A stretch of DNA of 64,000 nucleotides from assembly GCF_009720655.1 (NCBI RefSeq), contig NZ_WNKS01000005.1, positions 183,679 to 247,678 of the forward strand, given 5' to 3'. Of this stretch, positions 26,945 through 36,263 are shown one piece after another. Within the stretch, counting starts at the first letter, position 1, and each line of letters begins with the position of its first letter. Below the pieces are notes generated by a model that was given only the letters and a program-made list of their open reading frames with translations, was not told the DNA's origin and made no database searches. This DNA comes from Rhodoblastus acidophilus (GTDB lineage: Bacteria; Pseudomonadota; Alphaproteobacteria; Rhizobiales; Beijerinckiaceae). The position numbers and the translations under genes were made by a program.

Positions 26945-28042
26945 TTAATTCGCGAACCTGAAATGCAGCACATCGCCGTCGGCGACCGTGTACTCCTTGC
27001 CTTCCAGCCGGAATTTACCGGCTTCACGCGCGCCCGCCTCGCCGTTGCACGCCACATAATCGTCGTAGGCGATGGTTTCGGAGCGAATAAACCCCTTTTC
27101 GAAATCGGTGTGGATCACCCCCGCCGCCGCCGGGGCTTTGGTGCCCTTCTCGATGGTCCAGGCGCGGGCCTCCTTGGGGCCGACGGTGAAATAGGTGATG
27201 AGGTGCAGCAGGCCGTAGCCGGCGCGGATCACGCGGTTCAGGCCCGGCTCCTCAAGGCCGACGGCTTCCAAAAAGTCCTTTTGCTCGGCGGCCGGCATCA
27301 CCGCGATTTCGCTTTCGATCTGGGCGGAGACGACGACGGCCACCTCGCCCTCTTCTTCCGCCCGCGCGAAAACCTTTTGCGAGTGCTCATTGCCCTTGTC
27401 GGCGGAGGCTTCCTCCACGTTGCACACGTAGAGCACAGGCTTGGACGACAGCAGGCCGAGCTGCGAAAAAACCTTTCGCTCCTCGGGCGCACGCTCGACC
27501 AGACGCGCCGGTTTGCCCTCGCGCAGCAGCACGAGGCAGCGGTTGACGAGATCGAGGAGCTCCTTGGACTCCTTGTCGCCGCCCTTGGCCTTCTTTTCCA
27601 GGTTGTTGACGCGCTTTTCCAGCGAGTCCAGATCGGCGAGCATCAGCTCGGTCTCGATCGTGTCGATATCGCGGATCGGATCGACCTCGCCGTCGACATG
27701 GGTGATGTCGCCGTCGACAAAACAGCGGACGACATGGGCGATGGCGTCGCATTCGCGGATGTTCGCCAAAAACTGATTGCCAAGACCCTCGCCCTTGGAG
27801 GCGCCGCGCACCAGGCCGGCGATATCGACAAAAGTGAGGCGGGTCGGGATGATTTCCTTGGAGCCCGCGATTTTGGTCAAGACTTCCAGGCGCGGGTCGG
27901 GCACGGCGACGTCGCCGACGTTGGGCTCGATGGTGCAGAAGGGATAGTTCGCCGCCTGCGCCGCCGCCGTCTGCGTCAGAGCGTTGAAAAGCGTCGACTT
28001 GCCGACATTCGGCAGGCCGACGATGCCGCATTTGAAACCCAT
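26945..28042 (-). CDS. ychF: Redox-regulated ATPase YchF
   Basis: A 365-residue Obg-family P-loop protein that hydrolyses ATP rather than GTP and binds ribosomes; it affects stress responses. Visible are [15 protein letters not shown] (about 9-23), [17 protein letters not shown], the coiled-coil middle and the TGS-like C-terminal domain. The start at 28042 matches the family N terminus (MGFKCGIVG). Probably monocistronic. Confidence 0.96.
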   Translation of the reverse strand: MGFKCGIVGLPNVGKSTLFNALTQTAAAQAANYPFCTIEPNVGDVAVPDPRLEVLTKIAGSKEIIPTRLTFVDIAGLVRGASKGEGLGNQFLANIRECDAIAHVVRCFVDGDITHVDGEVDPIRDIDTIETELMLADLDSLEKRVNNLEKKAKGGDKESKELLDLVNRCLVLLREGKPARLVERAPEERKVFSQLGLLSSKPVLYVCNVEEASADKGNEHSQKVFARAEEEGEVAVVVSAQIESEIAVMPAAEQKDFLEAVGLEEPGLNRVIRAGYGLLHLITYFTVGPKEARAWTIEKGTKAPAAAGVIHTDFEKGFIRSETIAYDDYVACNGEAGAREAGKFRLEGKEYTVADGDVLHFRFAN

Positions 28043-28156
28043 TTGAGCGCTCGCGTGTGGGAGGATTGACCTGCCTATGCGGCGCTCGGCCGCAAAAGGC
28101 AAGGGGGCGCGATCTCTTGCTGAAACATTGCCGCAATTGTGATTTACCGATGGGGC

Positions 28157-28627
28157 ATGAACAGGACGCTCGCTCTTTCCCTCCTCGCGCTGGCGCTTGC
28201 GACCGGCGCCGCCCAGGCCGGCTGCCCGCGCGGCCAGATCTACCGTGTGTCGAAGCACGCGTGCATCGACCACGACGAAGCGGTGAAGCTCGGCATCGTC
28301 CACGGTCCCGCGCATAACGCCGACAAGGCGAAGCCGGAGGCCGAGGCGGCGCAGGAGCCGGCGCCTCAGGACTCCGCGAGCCCGGCGAGTCCGCCGGCGG
28401 CGGCGCCCGAACCGCCCGCCGTCGCCGAACAGCCCGCGGCCGTCCCCGAGCCAGAGGCGACGCCCTCGGCCGCGCAGGTCAAAACGGTGCGCACGGTCAA
28501 GATCACGGCGCCCAAGCCGGCGGCGCCCGCTCCCGGCGACCCCGCCGCGGTGAAGACGGAAGCGTCGGCCGCGAGCCCGTTCGGCGCGCTCGACCCCGGC
28601 GGCGTCCCGATGTCGCAGCCGCGATGA
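28157..28627 (+). CDS. Secreted Pro/Ala-rich protein of unknown function
   Basis: A 156-residue product with a signal peptide (MNRTLALSLLALALATGAAQA) and a mature N terminus carrying two cysteines (CPRGQIYRVSKHACID). A long proline-, alanine- and glutamate-rich tail follows, typical of a disordered periplasmic linker. The ATG at 28157 was preferred over an upstream GTG because it starts the signal peptide. It is divergent from ychF. Confidence 0.7.
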   Translation: MNRTLALSLLALALATGAAQAGCPRGQIYRVSKHACIDHDEAVKLGIVHGPAHNADKAKPEAEAAQEPAPQDSASPASPPAAAPEPPAVAEQPAAVPEPEATPSAAQVKTVRTVKITAPKPAAPAPGDPAAVKTEASAASPFGALDPGGVPMSQPR

Positions 28628-28672
28628 GTTCGCCCGCTTGCGCGGAGCGCGGAATCGTCTAGTTATGCGCCC

Positions 28673-29185
28673 ATGACGCAAGACATCTGCCCCTGCCGAG
28701 TCCGCGAGGACGACAAACGCGAATTCGCCGCCTGCTGCGGTCCCTATCTCGCCCGCGCCGCCGCGCCGCCCACGGCCGAGGCCCTGATGCGTTCGCGCTA
28801 CAGCGCCTTCGTCAAAGCCGACATCGATTATCTCGAAGAGACGCTCTCCGAGGACCAGCGCGCCACCTTCGATCGCGAGTCGACGGAGAATTGGGCCAAG
28901 TCGGAATGGCAGGGCATCGACATCCAGGAGACCGAAGAGGGCCTGGAAGGCGATGAAGCGGGCACGGTGACCTTCACCGCGCATTTCATCCACAAGGGCA
29001 AACCGCTCCCGCACAAGGAAAAATCCCGGTTCGTCCGCGAGGGCGACGACCGGCGCTGGTATTTCGCCGGCGAAATCAGCATCAAGAACGCGCCGGTGGT
29101 GCTCGGCAAGCAGCCCGGCCGCAACGACCCCTGCCCCTGCGGGTCGGGCAAAAAATTCAAGAAATGCTGCGGGGCGGCGGCCTAA
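28673..29185 (+). CDS. ychJ: YchJ-family protein with SEC-C metal-binding motif
   Basis: A 170-residue protein with CPC and CCGPYL at the N terminus, the conserved [17 protein letters not shown] stretch (about 38-54), an NTF2-like middle and a C-terminal SEC-C zinc motif ([13 protein letters not shown]). The function of the UPF0225/YchJ family is unknown. It follows the secreted protein gene by 45 bases and may share its transcript. Confidence 0.9.
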   Translation: MTQDICPCRVREDDKREFAACCGPYLARAAAPPTAEALMRSRYSAFVKADIDYLEETLSEDQRATFDRESTENWAKSEWQGIDIQETEEGLEGDEAGTVTFTAHFIHKGKPLPHKEKSRFVREGDDRRWYFAGEISIKNAPVVLGKQPGRNDPCPCGSGKKFKKCCGAAA

Positions 29186-29187
29186 AT

Positions 29188-29339
29188 CCCCTCATCCGGC
29201 GCTGCGCGCCACCTTCTCCCGCAAGGGGAGAAGGATTCGCTTCCGCTGCGCTCGGAAGATAAAATCAGGGGTCGGTGAATCCGCCTGCTTCCTTCTCCCC
29301 TTGCGGGAGAAGGTGGCCCCGAAGGGGTCGGATGAGGGG
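29188..29339. repeat. Large inverted repeat between convergent genes
   Basis: CCCCTCATCCGGCGCTGCGC ... ACCTTCTCCCGCAAGGGGAG faces CTCCCCTTGCGGGAGAAGGT ... TCGGATGAGGGG, about 60 bases per arm. A repeat of this kind could terminate both convergent genes. Confidence 0.8.
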
Positions 29340-29341
29340 TT

Positions 29342-30589
29342 TTACGGCTTCCCCTCCTTCGCCGCGCGCAACGCGGCGACGATCTTGTCGATCTTATAAG
29401 GTTTGCCGACGATCGGTTTTCCCGCGAAGGCCAGGGGCAGGTCGAGATCGTCGCCATGGCCGCTGGCGAAAACAAACGGTTTTCCGCGGGCTTCGAGCTC
29501 ACGGGCGACCGGGATCACGTTTTCCCCGCCCAAGGAATAATCCAGCAGGGCCGCGTCAAACGTCTCGTCGAGCGCATCGAGCGCCGAATTGACCGTGCCG
29601 CAGATGCGCACCACGATTGCGCCCGCCTCGCCCAGCGCGGCGGCGAGTTGCGTCGCCACCATATGCTGGTCCTCGACGATCAGCACGCTGAGCGGCTCGG
29701 TCTGCGCATCGGGCGCCCAGGCCTCGTGGTGGGCCGGCAGCACCAGCCGCAGGCGCAGGGCCAGGGCTTCAGCGAACAGTTCCAGCGCCGCGCGCAGGCC
29801 GAGGCTGGGGAAGCGCGGCTGGCGGCCGAGGCCCGCGATCATGGCGAGACGCAATCCATCCGACGCCACCGGCAAAAAGGCCGCGGAACGGAAGCCGGCG
29901 TCCCGCAGCCATTGCCGCAGCGGATCGCCCGGCGCGCGCAGCGCGGCCATGCCGTCGTCGAGCGGCAGCATGTCCGGCGCGGAAATGATCGCGATTTCGG
30001 GCGCGTCAACATCCCCCAGCGCGTAGAGCCGGCGCCCCGGCCAGAAGGCGTTCAGGCTTTCCGGCGCGGAGGGCGGCGCGCCCAGGCGCCGGTAGGTCCC
30101 GGCGACGCGCACGCTATCGGCCTCCAGCAGCAGAAAAAAAGTCTGTTCCGCATCCAGCGCCGCGCCCGCGAGCATGGCGGCGCGCTGGCCAAGTTCGTCG
30201 GGATTGCCGAGTTCTTCAATCCGGTCGATCAGCGCGGCGGCGCGGTCGAGCGCCGACAGGCCGCTGTGGAGGTCGCTGGGCTCCAGCTCCAGCACCATTT
30301 CCTCGCCGTTGAAATGGACGGCGGCGTCGAAGGCGAGGTCCACGTTGGGAAAGCGGCAGCCCGACACCAGCGCGGGGCGCGCCGGCGCGGCGAAGCGTGA
30401 CAGCAGGTTGCGCAGCCGGTGCGATTCTTCGGAACCGAGCAGGTCGCGCAGCCGCGCGCCGACAAAAGGTTCGGACCAATGCGGAAAGATTTCGGCGAGA
30501 TTGGCGGAATGACGACGGATGATCCGGGCCTGATCGTCGCATGCGATCAGCCAGCCATGGGTCTGAATCGCCTCGCCCGGCTCCGCCAT
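29342..30589 (-). CDS. Phytochrome-like PAS/GAF protein with C-terminal receiver
   Basis: A 415-residue protein. Residues 5-110 look like the PAS2 domain of bacteriophytochromes (IQTHGWLIACDDQARIIRRHSANLAEIF), residues 120-285 like a degenerate GAF, and residues 300-412 form a receiver (VLIVEDQHMV, AALLDYSLGGENV, FVFASGHG, VGKPYK). There is no PHY domain, no histidine kinase, and the Cys that binds biliverdin upstream of PAS2 in bacteriophytochromes is missing because the N terminus starts at the PAS domain. It may therefore sense something other than red light or act only in protein contacts. Confidence 0.75.
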   Translation of the reverse strand: MAEPGEAIQTHGWLIACDDQARIIRRHSANLAEIFPHWSEPFVGARLRDLLGSEESHRLRNLLSRFAAPARPALVSGCRFPNVDLAFDAAVHFNGEEMVLELEPSDLHSGLSALDRAAALIDRIEELGNPDELGQRAAMLAGAALDAEQTFFLLLEADSVRVAGTYRRLGAPPSAPESLNAFWPGRRLYALGDVDAPEIAIISAPDMLPLDDGMAALRAPGDPLRQWLRDAGFRSAAFLPVASDGLRLAMIAGLGRQPRFPSLGLRAALELFAEALALRLRLVLPAHHEAWAPDAQTEPLSVLIVEDQHMVATQLAAALGEAGAIVVRICGTVNSALDALDETFDAALLDYSLGGENVIPVARELEARGKPFVFASGHGDDLDLPLAFAGKPIVGKPYKIDKIVAALRAAKEGKP

Positions 30590-30664
30590 ATCAAATCCTT
30601 TTGATTTGCCGAGCTGCGACTATAGCGCGAATCGCGACGGCGACCAGAGCGGAGTTTGCCCAAA

Positions 30665-31648
30665 TCAGCCGCGAATGCCCACGCGCAGCCCCGGCGCCGG
30701 GCGCTCCTGCAGCACTTCCCGGCGGAATCGGAACAGGGCGGCGGGGCGGCCGCCGGTCGCGTGCGACATTTGCCCTGTCGGCTCGACCACGGCGGACGCT
30801 TCAACCAGCCGCCTAAAATTCTGCTTGTGCAGATGCCGTCCGGAAATGGCCTCCACGGTGGTCTGCAATTCGGTGAGGGTAAAGGTTTCCGGCATCAGCT
30901 CGAAAATGACCGGGCGGTACTTCAGCTTGGCGCGCAGCCGGCCCATGGCGGTCGCTAGAATCCGGCGATGATCCGCCTCCATGCTTTCGCCGAGCAGCGG
31001 GGTGTCATAAAAAGCCGGCGCGGGGTCGCGGCCGTCGCGCACGCTTTCCTCGACGAGGCCGGCTTCGTAAAGCAACTCGTAGCGGTCGAGAACGTTTTCC
31101 TCGTCAAAACGCTCGCCTTCGTCGCCGAACAGGGCGCGGACGCGCTCGGCGCGGGTCAGGCCGCGCTTCAGCGGGCCGCCGTCGCTATGTGCGACAAAAG
31201 CGCGCAGTCCGGGCATGATCGCGGAGTCCAGCAGGCCGGGCCGGCCCTGCCGCCAGTCCTCCCAGGGAAAGAAGCGGTACCATTCGCGAAAGCCCGCGCC
31301 GGGGGCGATGGCCTCGCCGGTTCCCGACAGCCGCGTCAGCGCGAGATAGCCGACGGAGACCACATGAGGGGTGCGGCTCTCGGCGCGGCTGTGGCGGCCA
31401 CGATCGCCGAACGTGTAGAGCTGCTCGACATAGCCGACGGGCGCGCCGGTCTGTTCGGCGACCCAGGCGCGCAGGCCGATTTCGAACGTGCGGTGATTGA
31501 CGGGGTCGAACGGGCCAGACGGCAGCGCCGCCGCCGCCGCCCCGGTGGCGGCGCGCGCGACCAGAATGAGCGGCGCGTCGCCTCGCAGCGCGACAATGGC
31601 GGCGGTGAGGCCGATTTCGACGGCGATGGGGGGACGGGCCTCGTTCAT
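30665..31648 (-). CDS. Nudix-type transcriptional regulator (NrtR-like)
   Basis: A 327-residue protein with an N-terminal Nudix fold and a C-terminal winged helix (ETFTLTELQTTVEAISGRHLHKQNFRRLVE), the plan of NrtR regulators of NAD metabolism. The Nudix box is degenerate (HRTFEIGLRAWVAEQTG), lacking the catalytic glutamate array, which fits ligand sensing rather than hydrolysis. No NAD genes adjoin it. Alternative: an inactive Nudix enzyme. Confidence 0.75.
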   Translation of the reverse strand: MNEARPPIAVEIGLTAAIVALRGDAPLILVARAATGAAAAALPSGPFDPVNHRTFEIGLRAWVAEQTGAPVGYVEQLYTFGDRGRHSRAESRTPHVVSVGYLALTRLSGTGEAIAPGAGFREWYRFFPWEDWRQGRPGLLDSAIMPGLRAFVAHSDGGPLKRGLTRAERVRALFGDEGERFDEENVLDRYELLYEAGLVEESVRDGRDPAPAFYDTPLLGESMEADHRRILATAMGRLRAKLKYRPVIFELMPETFTLTELQTTVEAISGRHLHKQNFRRLVEASAVVEPTGQMSHATGGRPAALFRFRREVLQERPAPGLRVGIRG

Positions 31649-31688
31649 GGGTTTTGCGCCCGAGAAATGGGAGCCCGCACTTTTGGGC

Positions 31689-31832
31689 CGTCATGGCCGG
31701 GCTTGTCCCGGCCATCCACGCCAGCATGGAACGCATGGCGCTGCAGAATGGGCTTTATCGTCCGTCCAGTTCTAAAGCGTGGTCGCAACGGCTCGGCGTG
31801 GATGCCCGGGACAAGCCCGGGCATGACGGCGT
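31689..31832. repeat. Two inverted copies of the CATGCCCGGG repeat
   Basis: GTCATGGCCGGGCTTGTCCC (31689 on) and GGGACAAGCCCGGGCATGAC (ending about 31829) face each other across about 70 bases, fully occupying the gap between the Nudix and HD genes. Confidence 0.7.
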
Positions 31833-31890
31833 TCGTCTTGGCGATCAGGATGCGCATGCCATCTTCATAGCGAAAATTTTGACCGGGCGG

Positions 31891-32490
31891 TTAGAGACGC
31901 CCCTCGATTTCGGCGAATTTCCCCAAGAACTCGGCTTGCGCCGTTTCGGGCGCGCGCGGCGCGAACAGCGGCGCGACCCGCTCCAACACGATTTTTGGCG
32001 CGCCGAACAGGGACTTCGCTTCCTCCTCGGCAAAACCGGCGTAAAGCGTGGCCTCGAAATAGGCGGAGATGCGGTCGGCGGATTTGGTGATTTTCGTCAA
32101 TGCCGCCGGCGCCTCCGGCTTGAGCGAAAACCGTTGCAGGATCGCCCGCGCCAATCGCGATTCGACCTCCACATAGACCCCGCCCAGCGCCGCCTTGAAC
32201 GGCGAGATCATGTCGCCGATCACATATTCCGGGGCGTCGTGCAGCAACGCGAACAGCAGCCAGCGCGCCGGGGCGCCGGGGTCGAGCAGGCGCACGATCT
32301 CCGCCACCGCCACCGAGTGCTGGGCGACGGAGAAAATCTGGCCGCCTTGCGTCTGGCCGTTCCACCGGGCGACACGCGCGAGGCCATGGGCGATGTCCTC
32401 GATCTCCACGTCCAGCGGCGAGGGGTTCAAAATGTCGAGACGGCGGCCCGACAACATGCGCTGCCAGGCTCTTGCGGGTTTTGAGCTCAC
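31891..32490 (-). CDS. HD-domain hydrolase, YfbR-like
   Basis: A 199-residue metal phosphohydrolase with the HD motif in order: His in FSVAQHSVAVAEIV (about 58), HD in FALLHDAPEYVIGD (about 85) and a later Asp in KSADRISAYFEA. The proteins most like this are 5'-deoxynucleotidases such as YfbR, but the substrate is not proven. The GTG start at 32490 overlaps the tag stop (GTGA), which decides the start and implies coupling to tag. Confidence 0.8.
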   Translation of the reverse strand: MSSKPARAWQRMLSGRRLDILNPSPLDVEIEDIAHGLARVARWNGQTQGGQIFSVAQHSVAVAEIVRLLDPGAPARWLLFALLHDAPEYVIGDMISPFKAALGGVYVEVESRLARAILQRFSLKPEAPAALTKITKSADRISAYFEATLYAGFAEEEAKSLFGAPKIVLERVAPLFAPRAPETAQAEFLGKFAEIEGRL

Positions 32491-33092
32491 GACTGGCAGG
32501 CCTGATGGCGCCAGCACTCCACCAGATGGTCGTTGACCATGCCGACCGCCTGCATAAAGGCGTAGATGATGGTGGGGCCGCAGAATTTGAGCCCGCGCCG
32601 CTTGAGGTCTTTCGAAAGTTTTTCCGACAGCGGCGTGGCGGCGGGGACTTCGGCGAGGGTGCGGAACTGGTTCACGATGGGGCGACCGTCGACAAATCCC
32701 CAAAGATAGTTCGAAAACCCCTGGGCCGCCTCGATTTCGAGATAGGCGCGCGCGGAGGCGACGGCGCCGGTGATCTTGGCGCGGTTGCGCACGATGCCGG
32801 CGTCCTGCATCAGGCTCTCGATTTTCACCTGATCATAGGCGGCGATTTTCAGCGGGTCGAACCCGTCAAAAGCATTGCGAAAATTGTCGCGTTTTCGAAG
32901 AATCGCGATCCAGGACAGGCCCGCCTGAAAACCGTCGAGCACAAGTTTTTCGTAAAGCGCGCGCGAATCGCGCTCGACCACGCCCCATTCCTGGTCGTGA
33001 TAGGCGAGATAGGCGGGGTCGAACCCCGGCCAGGGGCAGCGGCAAAGGCCGTCCTGGTGCAGGATCGCCCGTTTCTTTGACTCGTCGTTCAT
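32487..33092 (-). CDS. tag: DNA-3-methyladenine glycosylase I
   Basis: Removes 3-methyladenine from alkylated DNA in base excision repair. The 201-residue protein has the TAG-specific sequence CPWPG ... YHDQEWGVVERD at the N terminus, LVLDGFQAGLSWIAILRKR, and the zinc-site residues with FCGPTIIYAFMQAVGMVNDH near the end. It is the first gene of a two-gene unit with the HD hydrolase, consistent with nucleotide or DNA damage handling. Confidence 0.94.
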   Translation of the reverse strand: MNDESKKRAILHQDGLCRCPWPGFDPAYLAYHDQEWGVVERDSRALYEKLVLDGFQAGLSWIAILRKRDNFRNAFDGFDPLKIAAYDQVKIESLMQDAGIVRNRAKITGAVASARAYLEIEAAQGFSNYLWGFVDGRPIVNQFRTLAEVPAATPLSEKLSKDLKRRGLKFCGPTIIYAFMQAVGMVNDHLVECWRHQACQS

Positions 33093-33292
33093 GGGACAGA
33101 TTTAGAACATGTCATGGCGGGAGAAAACCCAAGCGCGCAGAACCGGCGGGATCGCCGCGTGTTGCGCAAGCGCGGGCAGGCCTCGCCGTCGTTGTCCTGT
33201 GCGGGCGACTCCAGCAGCCTATGCGATCGTCTTATTGCGTAATTACGAATAATCGAATATATTATCACCAGTCGATAGCAATGAGGTTGGCG

Positions 33293-33649
33293 ATGTTTTC
33301 CGATTGGCCCAAGGCGACCCAGACCCTTTCCGCCATGCTGCGCGACCTGCGCGGCGGGGCGGCCTCCGACACGATGAAGAGTTTTTCGGCCCTGGCGCAG
33401 ACCGCGACCAAGGCGGGCGCGCTCGACGCCAAGACCAAGGAGTTGATCGCGCTCGCCATTGGCGTCGCCACGCGCTGCGACGACTGCATCGCCTTCCACA
33501 CCAAGGCCGCCGCGGCTCTCGGCGCGACCCGCGAGGAGGTCGAGGAAACCCTGTCCATGGCGATTTACATGGGGGCGGGTCCCTCGGTGATGTATGCGAG
33601 CCACGCGCTCCAGGCGTTCACCCAGTTTTCCGAGCCGAAGGCGGGTTGA
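33293..33649 (+). CDS. AhpD-like carboxymuconolactone decarboxylase-family protein
   Basis: A 118-residue helical protein with the redox motif ATRCDDCIAFHTKAAAALGA (about 62-81), the CxxC plus His signature of AhpD-type alkylhydroperoxidases. The ATG at 33293 is used because GAGG lies six bases upstream; a second ATG at 33281 lacks a ribosome site. The 60 bases upstream are strikingly AT-rich with short dyads and probably hold a regulated promoter. Substrate unknown. Confidence 0.85.
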   Translation: MFSDWPKATQTLSAMLRDLRGGAASDTMKSFSALAQTATKAGALDAKTKELIALAIGVATRCDDCIAFHTKAAAALGATREEVEETLSMAIYMGAGPSVMYASHALQAFTQFSEPKAG

Positions 33650-33667
33650 GTTTCGTGGACCGCCCTC

Positions 33668-33773
33668 GCCCTTCGAGACGGCGCCTGCCGCGCCTCCTCA
33701 GGGTGAGGGCTGCTTATAGGAATCCGCCTCATGGTGAGGAGGGCGCGTCAGCGCCCGTCTCGAACCATGGCCA
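33668..33773. repeat. Inverted repeat of CTCAGGGTGAGG type
   Basis: CCCTTCGAGACGGCGC ... CCTCCTCAGGGTGAGG faces CCTCATGGTGAGGAGG ... CGTCTCGAACCATGG. A known style of intergenic repeat; it separates convergent genes here. Confidence 0.65.
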
Positions 33774-33794
33774 TGTGAACGGCGCCTTCGCCGC

Positions 33795-34610
33795 TCACGC
33801 CGGCCGCAACTCGGTCTCGCCGCTCTTCAAGGGCAGGCCGGCTTGCGCCGCCTCTTCGACGCGATCGAGGCGCAGCAGGGCGAGGCCGACGCCATTGGCG
33901 CTGGAGCCCATCGTCCCCACGGACTTGTCGCCCGCCGTGATGGGCGCGCCGGGCGCGGGCGCGGCGCCGTCCAGCAACAAAACCTTGGTCACCCGCGTGC
34001 GAACCGTGCTGCGGTAGTGCATGCGCGCCACCACCTCCTGCCCGACAAAACAGCCCTTTTTGAAATCGACGCCGTTGAACAGGTCCATGTCGGCCTCGGC
34101 GGGAAAGGCGTCGCCATAGGCGAAATCGACCCCGCCCTCGGGAATGCCAAGGGCGATGCGGTGCGCGGCATAGTCGGCCGCGCCGTGGTCGCCGCCGAGG
34201 GTCAACAGGGCGGCGTCGGCTCCAGCGGCGGGGACGATCAGGCGCGCGCCCATCTCCGCGTGACGCGAATCCGTCGCCCCCTCCCCGACCGGGCCGCCAT
34301 AAAGCGCGATGACAACAAAATCGGCGCCGACATTGGCGATCTCGACCTTTGCCCGCAATTTGTAGAGGGTGAGGCGCTTGGCCAGTTCGGCGACCTTGTC
34401 GGCCTTCACGTCAAGCAGCAGCGCGTCGCCGTCCACGCTCATCAGGAAATCGAACAGGATTTTGCCCTGCGGCGACAGCAGCGCCGCCCAGCGCGCCTCG
34501 CCCGGCTCCAGCGTCAGGACATTGCCGGTCACCAGACCCTGCAGGAAGCCGCGCGCCTCCGGTCCGCTTACCCGAACCAGGCCGCGATCGGAAAGTTTCG
34601 CCGCTTTCAT
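33795..34610 (-). CDS. ygfZ: Folate-binding Fe-S assembly protein YgfZ
   Basis: A 271-residue GcvT-like protein that helps make or repair certain iron-sulfur enzymes, possibly with tetrahydrofolate. The diagnostic motif KKGCFVGQEVVARM with its essential Cys lies at about 182-195, and the N-terminal RVSGPEARGFLQGLVTGNV is typical. Monocistronic and divergent from the dihydroorotase gene. Confidence 0.92.
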   Translation of the reverse strand: MKAAKLSDRGLVRVSGPEARGFLQGLVTGNVLTLEPGEARWAALLSPQGKILFDFLMSVDGDALLLDVKADKVAELAKRLTLYKLRAKVEIANVGADFVVIALYGGPVGEGATDSRHAEMGARLIVPAAGADAALLTLGGDHGAADYAAHRIALGIPEGGVDFAYGDAFPAEADMDLFNGVDFKKGCFVGQEVVARMHYRSTVRTRVTKVLLLDGAAPAPGAPITAGDKSVGTMGSSANGVGLALLRLDRVEEAAQAGLPLKSGETELRPA

Positions 34611-34730
34611 GTCCCCTCCCCCACACTATATTTTTGACTGTTGCGCCGGCGCGCGGACGCGCTTAAGCCCGACCATAACGCACTTATGCAAAGTTTGGTC
34701 CGCGACCCCTGAAAAAATCGGAGAACGCCC

Positions 34731-36053
34731 TTGACGAGCTATGACCTGATCCTGCGCGGCGGAACGTTGGTCAACCAGGACGGCGTTTTGCCGCGCGACA
34801 TCGGGGTTTTGCGCGGAAAGATCGCGTTTATCGGCGATCTCTCCACCGCGTCGGCCGGCGAAGTCGTGGATTGCCGGGGCCTGCACATCCTGCCGGGCGT
34901 CATCGACAGCCAGGTGCATTTCCGCGAGCCCGGGCCGGTCCACAAGGAGGATTTGCAGACAGGATCGGCGGCGGCCGTGCTCGGCGGCGTCACCGCCGTA
35001 TTCGAAATGCCCAACACCAACCCGCTGACCACGACGCCCGAGGCCGTCGCCGACAAGGTTTCGCGCGCCACCGACCGGATGCATTGCGATTTTGCCTTTT
35101 GGGTGGGCGGAACGCACGACAACGCCAGGCACGTCGCCGAACTGGAGCGCCTGCCGGGCGCAGCGGGCATAAAAGTGTTCATGGGCTCGTCCACGGGATC
35201 GCTGCTGATCGCCGACGACGAAGGCGTCGCCGAAGTCCTGAAAAACATTCGTCGCCGCGCCGCCTTCCACAGCGAGGACGAGGCGCGGCTCAACGAACGC
35301 ATGGGCGAGCGCGTCCCCGGCGACGCCGCCTCGCATCCGGTCTGGCGCGACGAACTCACCGCGCTGACCAGCACAAGACGCCTGATCGCTCTGGCGGAAC
35401 GACACCGGGCGCGCGTCCACGTGCTGCACGTGACCACGGCCGAGGAAATCGAATTTTTGGCGGGGCACAAACATATCGCCAGCGTCGAGGTGACGCCGCA
35501 CCACCTCACCCTCAGCGCTGACGATTACGCCCGGCTGGGAACGCTGATCCAGATGAACCCGCCGGTGCGCGCCGCGCGCCACCGCGACGCGCTGTGGGCG
35601 GGCCTCCAACAGGGCGTGGTGGACGTGCTCGGCTCCGACCACGCGCCGCACACGCTCGAGGAAAAGGCAAAGCCCTATCCCGAGAGTCCCTCGGGCATGA
35701 CCGGCGTGCAGACCCTGGTTCCCACCCTGCTCGACCATGTCAATTCCGGGCGGCTGACGTTGCAACGTTTTGTCGACCTCACCAGCGCGGGACCGGCGCG
35801 GCTGTTCCAGATCGCTGGAAAGGGCCGGATCGCGCGCGGCTATGACGCGGATTTCACCGTGGTGGACATGAACCGGGTCGAAACGATACGCAACGACTGG
35901 ATCGCCTCGCGCTGCGGCTGGACGCCCTATGACGGCAAAACCGTGAAAGGTTGGCCGGTCGGCACGTTCGTGCGCGGCGCGAAAGTGATGTGGGAGGGCG
36001 AACTTTTGACGCCCGCCACCGGACGGCCGGTGAGGTTTCTGGAGGCGCTCTGA
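34731..36053 (+). CDS. pyrC: Dihydroorotase-family amidohydrolase
   Basis: A 440-residue amidohydrolase, most like the dihydroorotase that closes dihydroorotate in pyrimidine synthesis. Motifs are PGVIDSQVHFREPG (about 55-68), IKVFMGSSTGSLL with the bridging Lys, TPHHLTL and GSDHAPHTLEEK with the catalytic Asp. The first zinc motif reads Q-V-H instead of H-x-H, so one canonical ligand is changed; the remaining site is intact. The start is TTG at 34731 with GGAG seven bases before it. No other pyr genes adjoin it. Confidence 0.82.
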   Translation: MTSYDLILRGGTLVNQDGVLPRDIGVLRGKIAFIGDLSTASAGEVVDCRGLHILPGVIDSQVHFREPGPVHKEDLQTGSAAAVLGGVTAVFEMPNTNPLTTTPEAVADKVSRATDRMHCDFAFWVGGTHDNARHVAELERLPGAAGIKVFMGSSTGSLLIADDEGVAEVLKNIRRRAAFHSEDEARLNERMGERVPGDAASHPVWRDELTALTSTRRLIALAERHRARVHVLHVTTAEEIEFLAGHKHIASVEVTPHHLTLSADDYARLGTLIQMNPPVRAARHRDALWAGLQQGVVDVLGSDHAPHTLEEKAKPYPESPSGMTGVQTLVPTLLDHVNSGRLTLQRFVDLTSAGPARLFQIAGKGRIARGYDADFTVVDMNRVETIRNDWIASRCGWTPYDGKTVKGWPVGTFVRGAKVMWEGELLTPATGRPVRFLEAL

Positions 36054-36095
36054 CCCGGTCCACGCTCTCCCGGGGCTCTTCGGTCAACCCACGGA

Positions 36096-36165
36096 TGTCA
36101 TGCCCGGCCTTGCGCCGGGCCTCCGCGCGGCGCCGCGTGGAGATGGCCGGGACGCGCCCGGCCCC
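36096..36165. repeat. CATGCCCGG-type repeat with internal hairpins
   Basis: GTCATGCCCGGCCTTGCGCC and GATGGCCGGGACGCGCCCGGCC are hairpin-forming relatives of the repeats at 26494, 26852 and 31689; they lie between convergent genes. Confidence 0.55.
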
Positions 36166-36263
36166 GACGACATCGGGGTGCATGGCTTTCGAGTTGGGCT
36201 TGCAATGGCGGAATCGGCGCTTTCCCGGACAGCCGTGCGCAATTCCGCGCGGAAGCCGCGTCG

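Noticed and set aside
35400..35440. CACGTG words as further parS sites
   Set aside because: They lie in the dihydroorotase coding region and lack the flanking GTTT and AAAC needed for ParB binding.
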